From CAVRTJ01 sp046704825 (GTDB taxonomy: Bacteria; Acidobacteriota; UBA4820; DSQY01): DNA of 5,079 bases. The notes under the pieces were generated by a model, which was given only the letters and a program-made list of their open reading frames with translations, was not told the origin of the DNA and did no database searches. The translations under genes and the position numbers were made by a program. Shown piece by piece: positions 1 through 5,079 of the stretch; the stretch's first letter is position 1; each line of letters opens with the position of its first letter. The stretch covers positions 1-5,079 of the forward strand of contig JBJKRE010000310.1 in NCBI GenBank assembly GCA_046704825.1. The letters are read 5' to 3'.

Positions 1-170
1 GATTCGAAGCCCAAGGGGGCGCCGTTAGGCGCTCGGAGCGAGAACGCGACCGAAGAGGGAGCGTTCGCAGCCCGAGGGCCAACGGAGGAATCCTTGGGCC
101 GGGAACCGTAGGCGCGCTGGGAACGCAGCGAGCGGACTCCGACGCGAGCGAGGCTCCTAGAGCGCGTAGG
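1..170. other. GC-rich non-coding stretch, no gene recognised
   Basis: No open reading frame with recognisable protein content covers this stretch. It has several short inverted repeats, for example GCCCAAGG at 9-16 and its exact complement CCTTGGGC at 92-99, and CGGACTCCG around 134-142. I tried to fold it as a tRNA ending at the CCA at 191-193 and found no matching 5' acceptor strand (GGAGAGG), D arm or anticodon arm. It could be part of a structured non-coding element whose upstream part lies outside the window, or decayed sequence next to a tRNA fragment. Confidence 0.4.
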
Positions 171-193
171 TTCGAATCCCTCCCTCTCCGCCA
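166..193 (+). pseudogene. 3' end fragment of a serine-type tRNA
   Basis: The order of elements is exactly that of a tRNA 3' end: T loop TTCGAAT at 171-177, 3' T-stem strand CCCTC at 178-182, acceptor strand CCTCTCC at 183-189, discriminator G190 and encoded CCA at 191-193. The acceptor sequence and G73 are typical of bacterial tRNA-Ser. The 5' T-stem strand (GTAGG, 166-170) pairs at only three of five positions, and no 5' half is present upstream. I read it as a tRNA remnant or a tRNA-derived attachment-like sequence, not a functional tRNA. Its last 16 bases are also the first 16 bases of the 143-bp repeat that follows. Confidence 0.45.
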
Positions 194-320
194 TCCGCGC
201 CTTCGACGCGGTGATCGAGTGAAAAGTGATCAAGTGATCAGGGCGCGGGCAGGCCTTCGAAGGCTCGTCGCCAGCCGTCTTTAAATCCGCAATCCCAAAT
301 CCCAATTCCGAAATCCACCC
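178..320. repeat. 143-bp tandem repeat, copy A
   Basis: First of two directly adjacent copies that align without gaps at an offset of 143 bases. In order, the unit contains: the tRNA-like CCCTCCCTCTCCGCC; a GC stem around CGCG..CGCG (197-211); octamer-like repeats of GTGATCGA type (211-240); a perfect 12-bp palindrome GCCTTCGAAGGC (253-264); and a row of AATCCNN heptamers (284-318). No protein is encoded. A diverged relative lies at 4620-4680, so this is an interspersed family and not only a local duplication. Confidence 0.85.
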
Positions 321-463
321 CCCTCCCTCTCCGCCGTTCGCGCCTTCGGCGCGGTGATCGAGTGAAAAGTGATCAAGTGATCAGGACGCAGGCAGGTCTT
401 CGAAGGCTCGTCGTCAGCCGTCTCTGAATCCGCAATCCCAAATCCCGACTCTGAAATCCACAA
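321..463. repeat. 143-bp tandem repeat, copy B
   Basis: Second copy, immediately next to copy A and the same length. By eye the two differ at about 12 internal positions, all transitions, plus the last three bases. In this copy the GC stem is perfect (CGCGCC TTC GGCGCG, 339-353). The central palindrome has one change (GTCTTCGAAGGC, 396-407) that would keep a G-U pair if transcribed. The AATCCNN heptamer row continues beyond the unit to about 468. Confidence 0.85.
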
Positions 464-475
464 TCCACTGAACGG

Positions 476-505
476 GGAACTTTAGCCGGGCATCCCCGTA
501 TAAAT
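476..505 (+). promoter_or_regulatory. Possible promoter for the exported metallopeptidase-like gene
   Basis: A TATAAAT element at 499-505 lies in otherwise GC-rich sequence about 95 bases before the ATG at 598. Sixteen bases upstream of it is GGAACTT (476-482), which resembles the -35 of sigma-E-type ECF promoters, although the -10 does not fit that class. CCCC (494-497) and GGGG (506-509) flank the A/T core and could pair. The evidence is position and composition only. Confidence 0.25.
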
Positions 506-597
506 GGGGCATAGGCAACGAGTTGCGGCCCGTGGGACGGATGTGAAGGTTCGGCCGGCGGGCGAAACGGAGACGTTCCAAAGTGTGAGGTGGGGTT

Positions 598-1812
598 ATG
601 AATTTCAGGACGGTGCGGCTCCTGGCGGGCGTGCTCCTCGCGTGCTCGCTGTCTCTGTCGGCGGCGGCGCAGAAGGTGACGGTGGACATCTCGGCGTGCG
701 AGGGCATGCACGAGGTGCTGGCGGCGATGAAGGGCGGGGCCCCGCGGGCCAGGGCGTCGGCCATGCTGGACGCGTTGATGGCCACGCGGCCCTACCAGGT
801 CATGTTCCGGCACTACAACCGGTCGTGGCGGCCGAACCACCTGCCGGTGGACGTGTTCGAGAGGATGATCCTCAGCCTCCAGTACGACGGCGTGTACAAG
901 ATCGGCGAGAACCCGACCGCAGACAAGATGCGCGGCCGGTGGCAGGCGTTCTACCCGGACCTGGAGCGCTACGAGGCGCGGCTCAAGCAGATCGAGACCG
1001 TGGACCTCGAGGACCTCGTCCGGTCGGGCGCGCGCTACGCGCAGGGGTGGCTGCCGGAGGGGTGGGACATCCCTGACTTCTACCTGGCCGTCATACCGAA
1101 CGGCGGCAGTTCGGCCTTCGCCATCCAGGGCGCCCAGGGGTACGACTTCCTCCAGCTGGAGGAGAGCCGCCCGGGCACGCTGGACGTGGACAGGCTGGTG
1201 GGCACCATCGCCCACGAGTCGCACCACCTCGGCATGCGCCTCGAGGTCCCCGAGGGCCTCTCCGAGGAGGACACCCTGGCCTACCGGGTGGTCGGCATGT
1301 GCCTGCCCGAGGGCGCCGCGACGGAGTTCATAAGCGGTCCGCCGGCGGGACGGGCGCCCGCGGTCCCGGACATGCCCTACCACATCCTCGGGCCCGAGGC
1401 CCGCGAGGCCTGGGCGGCGCTCGTCGCAGGAGAGGGGGACATCCTGGACCACCAGATCGACCTGCTCAACAGGGCCGCGGCCGGCAAGCTGACGAAGAAG
1501 GCCTTCAACGCCGAACTCTTCGACTACTGGATCAGAGGGCCGATGGGGCGGGTGTACGTCCTGGGCGCCGACATGCTGGGGGCGATCTACCTGGCCTTCG
1601 GCAAGCAGGGGGTCTTTTCGGTCATGGAGGACCCGCGCACGTTGTTCCAGGTGTACAACGCCGCCCTGGACAAGAGGCCGAAGGCTCTCAGGCGCTGCGT
1701 TCGGGTGCCGGACGCCGCCGTGAAGCAGGCCCTGGCCATCGGGCGCGAGCCGAAACGGGCGCAACCCTCCACGGCGGGGAGCGGCGCGCCGCAGAGCCCC
1801 GTGGTCCCTTAG
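598..1812 (+). CDS. Exported HExxH zinc-peptidase-like protein (DUF5700-like)
   Basis: A 404-residue protein. Residues 1-24 look like a signal peptide: a basic N-terminus with two arginines, a hydrophobic core and an SAAA-Q boundary near residue 24, so it is probably exported. LLAC at 13-16 is a weak alternative lipoprotein box. The key motif is IAHESHH, with HExxH at 206-210 (H206, E207, H210), the usual zinc-binding and catalytic site of gluzincin-type peptidases. A downstream EGAATEF at 238-244 has the EGxA pattern that often supplies the third zinc ligand, probably E238. An FYLAVIPNGGSSAFAIQG segment (161-178) comes before the catalytic helix. Overall layout resembles DUF5700, described as putative zinc-dependent peptidases; this is recalled, not searched, and the substrate is unknown. 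The ATG at 598 has a purine-rich AGGTGGGG (588-595) just upstream, close to the start. It stops 16 bp before the end of the convergent acyl-CoA synthetase and is likely monocistronic. The C-terminal 25 residues or so are low-complexity and probably disordered. Confidence 0.8.
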   Translation: MNFRTVRLLAGVLLACSLSLSAAAQKVTVDISACEGMHEVLAAMKGGAPRARASAMLDALMATRPYQVMFRHYNRSWRPNHLPVDVFERMILSLQYDGVYKIGENPTADKMRGRWQAFYPDLERYEARLKQIETVDLEDLVRSGARYAQGWLPEGWDIPDFYLAVIPNGGSSAFAIQGAQGYDFLQLEESRPGTLDVDRLVGTIAHESHHLGMRLEVPEGLSEEDTLAYRVVGMCLPEGAATEFISGPPAGRAPAVPDMPYHILGPEAREAWAALVAGEGDILDHQIDLLNRAAAGKLTKKAFNAELFDYWIRGPMGRVYVLGADMLGAIYLAFGKQGVFSVMEDPRTLFQVYNAALDKRPKALRRCVRVPDAAVKQALAIGREPKRAQPSTAGSGAPQSPVVP

Positions 1813-1828
1813 CCGCCGCCCCTCGGCT

Positions 1829-3526
1829 TCAGACTCCGGATCCGGCCTTCGCCTCGTCCTCCCTCAGGAGGCGCCGCAGGAGTTTTCCGATGTTGTTCTT
1901 GGGCAGCTCCTTGCGGAACTCCACCCGCTTGGGGACCTTGTAGGCGGTGAGGCGCGTCCTGCAGAAGTCGATGATCTCGGCCTCGGTCGCCGTCTCGCCC
2001 TCCTTGAGGACCACGAAGGCCTTGACGCGCTCGCCCGACCGCTCGTCCTTCACGCCGATGACGCCGGCCTCCAGGATCTTGGGGTGTTCGTAGAGAACCT
2101 CCTCCACGTCCCTCGGGTAGACGTTGAAGCCGCCCGTGATGATCATGTCCTTCTTGCGGTCCACGATGTAGAGGTAGCCGTCCTCGTCCATCCTGGCGAT
2201 GTCGCCCGTGTACAGCCAGCCGTCCCTGAGCGTCGCCTCCGTTTCCTCGGGCCTGTTCCAGTAGCCCTTCATGACCTGGGGCCCCTTGATGAGGATTTCT
2301 CCGGCCTCGCCAGGCGGGACGTCCTTGGCGCCCGTGTTCTGGTCCACGATGCGGATGTCCGTGTCGGGGTAGGCCAGGCCGATGGACCCCGGCTTCCGCA
2401 CGCCCAGGAGGGGATTGGACGAGGCGACGGGGGATGTCTCCGAGAGGCCGTAGCCCTCGACGACGCTCGCGCCGGTCATGGCCTCGAACCGCTGGAGCAC
2501 CTCTACGGGCAGGGGCGCAGCGCCGGACACGCAGGCCTTGATGCAGTCGACCTTGTACTCGCGGGACCGGGGGTTGTTGGCGATGGCGGTGTAGAGGGTC
2601 GGAACGCCCGGCATGAAGCTCGGCTGTTCGTCGCGGATCATCTCGAGGAGGTCCGAGAGGTCTGGCTTGGGGCGCGTGGGGAAGAGGATGAGCCGGGCCG
2701 CGCTCACGATGCCGAAGTTCATGCAGGTGGTCATGGCGAAGCTGTGGAAGAGGGGCAGCACCGTCATGATGGCCTCCTGCGGCGTGTCCTGCATGCTCCC
2801 CGCGGTGGCCCAGCAGAAGACCTGGAGCGCGTTGGCCACCAGGTTCCCGTGGGTGAGGACGGCGCCCTTCGACACGCCCGTCGTCCCGCCCGTGTACATG
2901 AGGACGGCGGGGTCGCCCGGGGCCGTCTCGTGCCTGGGGGGCGGGCCGCCGGGAGCCGCCAGCAGGTCCCGGAACCTCGGGTAGTCCGCGTTGTTGGGCA
3001 CCGGCGCGAGGTCTTTTCGTTTGACGACGGGGTACAGGAGGTTCTTTGGGAAGGGCAGGAAGTCGCTGACGCGACCCACGACGACCCGCTCGAGACCGGC
3101 GGACGCCTTGACGGCTTTTACCTTGGACAGGGTCAGGTCGAGGTCGAGGGTGACGAGAACCTTCGCGCCCGAGTCCGAGATCTGGTAGGCGAGTTCGCGT
3201 TCGGTGTACAGGGGGTTCGTGGGGACGCAGATCCCGCCCGCTTTGAGGACCCCGTAGTAGGCGATGATCATGTGCGGGACGTTGGGCAGGTAGAGCGCCA
3301 CCCGGTCGCCTTTGCCGACGCCCATTTCCGCCAGACCGGCGGCGAAGGCGTCGCACGACGAGAGCAGTTCGCCGTAGGTGATCTGCTTCCCCAGGAAGGT
3401 GATGGCCACCCGTTCGGGGAACTTCGCCGCGACCTCGTCCAGAAACGTCTGGAGCGGGACCTCGGGATAGTCCAGACTCGTGGGTACGTCCGGGTCGTAA
3501 TGACGGTGCCAGAAACGCTCCTCCAT
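1829..3526 (-). CDS. fadD: Long-chain fatty acid--CoA ligase (acyl-CoA synthetase, FadD-like)
   Basis: A 565-residue ANL-superfamily adenylating enzyme, full length for bacterial long-chain acyl-CoA synthetases. It activates a fatty acid with ATP to an acyl-AMP and transfers the acyl group to CoA, feeding beta-oxidation or lipid synthesis. Motifs in order: the nucleotide-binding loop YTGGTTGVSKG (211-221); GVPT (307-310); YGLSETSP (359-366) for adenine binding; YTGD (439-442) with the ribose-binding Asp442; DRKKDMIITGG (456-466) at the hinge to the C-terminal domain; and catalytic Lys548 in NNIGK. No key residue is missing. The N-terminal ITYGEL and LYLPNVPHMIIAYYGVLKAG segments also fit the family. 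The ATG start has a strong Shine-Dalgarno sequence, GGAGGAGGT (complement of 3532-3540), 5 bases upstream. It converges on the peptidase-like gene and diverges from the selenoprotein. A 12-bp palindrome 70 bases before the start may bind a repressor. The exact chain-length preference, and so the gene symbol, is inferred from family resemblance. Confidence 0.93.
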   Translation of the reverse strand: MEERFWHRHYDPDVPTSLDYPEVPLQTFLDEVAAKFPERVAITFLGKQITYGELLSSCDAFAAGLAEMGVGKGDRVALYLPNVPHMIIAYYGVLKAGGICVPTNPLYTERELAYQISDSGAKVLVTLDLDLTLSKVKAVKASAGLERVVVGRVSDFLPFPKNLLYPVVKRKDLAPVPNNADYPRFRDLLAAPGGPPPRHETAPGDPAVLMYTGGTTGVSKGAVLTHGNLVANALQVFCWATAGSMQDTPQEAIMTVLPLFHSFAMTTCMNFGIVSAARLILFPTRPKPDLSDLLEMIRDEQPSFMPGVPTLYTAIANNPRSREYKVDCIKACVSGAAPLPVEVLQRFEAMTGASVVEGYGLSETSPVASSNPLLGVRKPGSIGLAYPDTDIRIVDQNTGAKDVPPGEAGEILIKGPQVMKGYWNRPEETEATLRDGWLYTGDIARMDEDGYLYIVDRKKDMIITGGFNVYPRDVEEVLYEHPKILEAGVIGVKDERSGERVKAFVVLKEGETATEAEIIDFCRTRLTAYKVPKRVEFRKELPKNNIGKLLRRLLREDEAKAGSGV

Positions 3527-3595
3527 CAGCCACCTCCTCCCCGCGACCGGCGCAGCCTGAGCACGAGTCCACAGACGGGCGCAACCAAACCCCCA

Positions 3596-3607
3596 CTGAA
3601 CGTTCAG
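3596..3607. promoter_or_regulatory. 12-bp perfect palindrome, candidate operator
   Basis: CTGAACGTTCAG is a perfect inverted repeat in the divergent intergenic region, 70 bases upstream of the acyl-CoA synthetase start. Its size and TGAACGTTCA core resemble operators of TetR-family regulators, which commonly control fatty-acid degradation genes. No regulator gene is in the window, so the binding protein is unknown. The site also lies about 45 bases upstream of the extended -10 element facing the selenoprotein, so it could affect either direction. Confidence 0.35.
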
Positions 3608-3648
3608 CGCTCGCTGCCCCGGTGTCTTCCTTCTGGTTGATGAATTCT

Positions 3649-3657
3649 TGCCATAAT
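3649..3657 (+). promoter_or_regulatory. Extended -10 promoter-like element
   Basis: TGCCATAAT has the TGnTATAAT layout of an extended -10 promoter, with five of six matches in the hexamer. It lies in the only A/T-rich island (3637-3660) of the divergent region. No good -35 box sits 16-18 bases upstream, which extended -10 promoters tolerate. If active, transcription would begin near 3664, leaving a leader of about 300 nt before the selenoprotein ATG at 3963. Confidence 0.35.
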
Positions 3658-3660
3658 ATA

Positions 3661-3962
3661 GGACAAGACCGGCGCAGAAACGAGTCGAGGGACGGGGAAA
3701 GGTGTCGGACGCTGGAGGGTGCGAGGCACGGCGGCGCTTTCGCAGGCTTAAGAGGGGACGGGGCCGGGCGGCCTCGAGGGCACCGCGTGCGGGAACGTCC
3801 GTCTCGAGACCGGCCTCCGGTGTGATAGGAATGTCTGGGGGCAGGTCGACGGCCGCGGGGGCATGGACCGCCGGCCTTAAGGCGGGGGACGCGGGAATGA
3901 TGCCCTGCCCGTTCTGTGTTTTGTCAACCCGGAAGCGGGATTGGAAACGGAGGATAAGAACG
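3661..3962 (+). other. Long GC-rich leader upstream of the selenoprotein gene
   Basis: This roughly 300-base stretch has no convincing gene. An open frame continues upstream of the selenoprotein ATG to 3702, but it encodes an arginine/glycine/alanine-rich sequence typical of GC-rich non-coding DNA. There are perfect 10-bp palindromes at 3801-3810 (GTCTCGAGAC) and 3874-3883 (GCCTTAAGGC), the latter within a possible CCGCC/GGCGG hairpin (3868-3872 with 3881-3885). The region ends with the ribosome-binding site GGAGG at 3949-3953. I recognise no known riboswitch. Confidence 0.4.
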
Positions 3963-4610
3963 ATGAGTCTTCAGGAACGCCTGGACAGGATTCGCAACGG
4001 GTTCGAGAGCAAGGCCCCGGCCGACGTGCTGGCCGTCATGCACGGGGCGACGGACGATCTCAGGAATTCGGGCATCATGGGCCGGGTGCCGAAAGAAGGC
4101 GCAAAGGCGCCGGCCTTCGACCTCGAAGACAGTCGGGGGCGCGCCGTGAGCCTGGCCGGCCTCCTGGAGCGAGGCCCGGTGGTACTGACGTTTTTCAGAG
4201 GCCACTGGTGACCGTACTGCAACGCAGAGCTGGATGCTCTGAACGATATCGCCGGCGAGATCGAAGCCGAGGGGGCGACGCTCGTGGCCCTTTCTCCCGA
4301 ACTGCCCGAACACAGCCGCGGCCTCATCGAGAAAAAGAACCTGGCCTTCGAGATCCTGCGCGACCCGGGCAACGCGGTGGCGGCGGCCTACGGCCTCAGG
4401 TGGGCCATGCCCGAAGACCTCAAGGCCCTCTACCTCAAATTCGGGCTGGACGTGGCAACGTCCAACGGCGACGAGAGCTGGACGCTCGCAATGCCCGCCC
4501 GGCTCATCATCGACCGCGCCGGGGTGGTGCGCTACGTCCGGGCCGACCCCGACTACACGCGGCGTCCCGAGCCCGGCGAAACCCTGGAGGCGCTTCGGGG
4601 ACTGGGGTGA
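3963..4610 (+). CDS. Selenocysteine-containing peroxiredoxin-like protein (AhpC/TSA family, UxxC)
   Basis: One 215-residue protein read through an in-frame TGA at 4209-4211, taken as selenocysteine 83. Before the TGA the sequence ends VVLTFFRGHW; after it continues PYCNAELDAL without a frame change, giving RGHW-U-PYCN. In the usual family members this reads GxWCPYCNxEL, so Sec replaces the peroxidatic cysteine of a thioredoxin-fold CxxC, with Cys86 as its partner. The rest fits the AhpC/TSA peroxiredoxin-like family on both sides of the TGA: an N-terminal helix with LQERLDRIRNGFESKAP (3-19), the entry to the fold at APAFDLEDSRG (49-59), then ATLVALSPELPEHS, ILRDPGNAVAAAYGL, and the C-terminal MPARLIIDRAGVVRYVRADP with DYTRRPEP. 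It probably reduces peroxides or acts as a thiol/selenol oxidoreductase in the cytoplasm; no signal peptide is seen. The ATG at 3963 has GGAGG 9 bases upstream, and the family start matches. A hairpin after the TGA (4225-4241) is the expected SECIS. The alternative, a nonsense mutation or read error in a Cys gene, is less likely given the exact site, hairpin and intact 132 downstream codons. Confidence 0.9.
4209..4241 (+). promoter_or_regulatory. Sec UGA codon with bacterial SECIS hairpin
   Basis: After the UGA at 4209-4211, a perfect 6-bp stem CAGAGC (4225-4230) pairs with GCTCTG (4236-4241) around the loop TGGAT (4231-4235). The loop begins 19 nt after the UGA and has G in its second and third positions. 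As I recall the bacterial SECIS model, it needs a small apical loop with a G in the first two positions, roughly 16-37 nt from the UGA, and this fits. Such hairpins bind SelB, which delivers Sec-tRNA. The stem lies inside the coding sequence (codons for AELDAL). It contains the gene's only GCT alanine codon, consistent with RNA-structure constraint in a GC-rich gene. Confidence 0.8.
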
Positions 4611-4619
4611 AGTGGTTGA

Positions 4620-4680
4620 CAGTGATCGAGTGACCGAGTGATCGAGTGAATAGTCGGGAGGAGGCCTTCGAAGACCTGCG
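4620..4680. repeat. Diverged third copy of the composite repeat (copy C)
   Basis: It starts 10 bases after the selenoprotein stop codon. It repeats the same order as copies A and B: octamers of GTGATCGA type (GTGATCGA, GTGACCGA, GTGATCGA, GTGAATAG at 4622-4653), then a G-rich spacer, then AGGCCTTCGAAG (4662-4673), which keeps the CTTCGAAG palindrome core. The tRNA-like start and the AATCC heptamers are absent here; GCCGACC-type heptamers follow instead. It encodes nothing and could contribute 3' end structure to the selenoprotein transcript. Confidence 0.7.
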
Positions 4681-4742
4681 GCCGACCGCCGACCGCCGAC
4701 GGCCGACAGTAAGCCGCCGACCGCCGACCGCCGACGGCCGAC
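4681..4742. repeat. Two identical 27-bp blocks of GCCGACC heptamers
   Basis: Bases 4681-4707 and 4716-4742 are identical 27-mers separated by 8 bases (AGTAAGCC). Each is built of heptamer-like units: GCCGACC, GCCGACC, GCCGACG, GCCGAC. They follow copy C directly, in the position where copies A and B carry their AATCCNN heptamers. No gene is seen here. The short period suggests slippage-prone DNA. Confidence 0.85.
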
Positions 4743-4814
4743 CGCCTCTCCGAGCCCTCTGTGTCCCAGGATGACGATGTGTCGCGCGGTTGCGGGGAGT
4801 GGCGCGTCAGACCG

Positions 4815-5079
4815 ATGAAGACGTACCGGATCGAACGGGAACAGCTCATCCCCAGGCCCCTGGAGGCGGTCTTCGACTTCTTCTCCCGGGCCGAGAACCT
4901 CGAGGTGCTCACCCCGCCCTTCCTGCGCTTCCGGATCCTGACGCCGTCGCTCGTCGCCATGGGCGAGGGTACGCGCATCGAGTACGCGCTCCGCCTGTAC
5001 GGCGTCCCGGTGCGGTGGCGGACGCTGATCGAGGCGTGGGTACCGGGGCGGCGCTTCGTGGACCTCCAGGTCCGCGGCC
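4815..5079 (+). CDS. SRPBCC-family ligand-binding protein, cut by the window end
   Basis: The first 88 residues are visible; the frame is open at the window end. The start MKTYRIEREQLIPRPLEAVF and then FFSRAENLEVLTPPFLRFRI matches the N-terminus of small SRPBCC (START/Bet v1-like) proteins of the COG4276 type. In these, the initial strand and the PxxxVFxFFSxAxNLxxxTPP helix form part of a hydrophobic ligand pocket. MGEGTRIEYALRLYGVPVRWRT follows as the antiparallel beta strands. Members are usually about 150-160 residues, or the N-terminal part of an epimerase fusion, so about half is present; the fusion cannot be excluded. The ligand is unknown. The ATG at 4815 is chosen by family fit; the nearest purine-rich stretch, GGGGAG (4794-4799), is rather far upstream. 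An in-frame GTG at 4779 would add 12 residues not expected in the family. It follows the selenoprotein on the same strand but with 204 bases of repeats between, so co-transcription is doubtful. Confidence 0.82.
   Translation, partial: MKTYRIEREQLIPRPLEAVFDFFSRAENLEVLTPPFLRFRILTPSLVAMGEGTRIEYALRLYGVPVRWRTLIEAWVPGRRFVDLQVRG

Noticed and set aside
1..193. A complete tRNA ending at the CCA at 191-193.
   Set aside because: No complementary 5' acceptor strand, D arm or anticodon arm could be found, and the T stem is mispaired.
178..463. CRISPR array.
   Set aside because: Units are 143 bp, directly adjacent and lack unique spacers; no cas genes are present.
373..1764. Long minus-strand open frame opposite the exported peptidase-like gene.
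   Set aside because: Composition is Arg/Val/His-rich as expected from antisense of a GC-rich gene; it has no domain and runs over the repeats.
1836..1845. CCGGATCCGG palindrome near the convergent gene ends as a terminator.
   Set aside because: It is inside the acyl-CoA synthetase coding end and has no T-run on either strand.
2084..3640. Long plus-strand open frame opposite the acyl-CoA synthetase.
   Set aside because: It is an antisense shadow of a gene with all family motifs intact; it has no recognisable domain of its own.
3702..3962. Possible N-terminal extension of the selenoprotein, from ATG 3702 or ATG 3831, including a CPFC motif.
   Set aside because: The extension is Arg/Gly/Ala-rich, unlike the family, and the ATG at 3963 has a good Shine-Dalgarno site and begins with the family's usual MSLQERL-type start.
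4209..4211. TGA as a true stop codon, giving a truncated peroxiredoxin and a separate 108-residue gene from 4284.
   Set aside because: The frame is unchanged, the conserved PYCNAEL lies between the TGA and 4284 and would belong to neither product, and a SECIS-like hairpin follows.

Overview
This is a GC-rich bacterial window with four protein-coding genes and three copies of a composite intergenic repeat. The organism cannot be named from the sequence. High GC, strong Shine-Dalgarno sites and an exported protein fit a GC-rich bacterium, perhaps an acidobacterial, deltaproteobacterial or related lineage. The apparent use of UGA as selenocysteine implies selA/selB/selC/selD elsewhere in the genome; none of them is in the window.

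Layout. Bases 1-597 hold no convincing gene. They contain a GC-rich stretch, a 23-base sequence identical in layout to the 3' end of a serine-type tRNA (171-193), and two ungapped tandem copies of a 143-bp repeat (178-320 and 321-463). A possible promoter follows. Bases 598-1812 (+) encode an exported protein with an HExxH zinc-protease motif, resembling the DUF5700 putative peptidases. Converging on it with a 16-bp gap is a long-chain acyl-CoA synthetase (FadD-like) on the minus strand, 3526-1829. Its upstream region carries a 12-bp perfect palindrome that could be an operator. A 436-bp divergent intergenic region (3527-3962) contains an extended -10-like element and then a leader of about 300 nt.

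The most important feature is 3963-4610 (+). This gene looks broken by a TGA at 4209, but it reads through in the same frame to 4610. The TGA falls exactly on the first cysteine of the active-site C-P-Y-C motif of a peroxiredoxin-like (AhpC/TSA) protein, giving U-P-Y-C. A 6-bp perfect hairpin with a 5-nt loop lies 13 nt past the TGA, where a bacterial SECIS is expected. I annotate it as one 215-residue selenoprotein with Sec83 and Cys86. Conventional gene calling would miss or split it.

Bases 4611-4814 hold a third, diverged copy of the repeat plus two identical 27-bp GCCGACC-type blocks. The window ends inside a SRPBCC-family ligand-binding protein starting at 4815. The genes do not form an obvious pathway. 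The fatty-acid activation gene and the thiol/selenol peroxidase are divergent neighbours, so a shared response to lipid or peroxide stress is possible but unproven.
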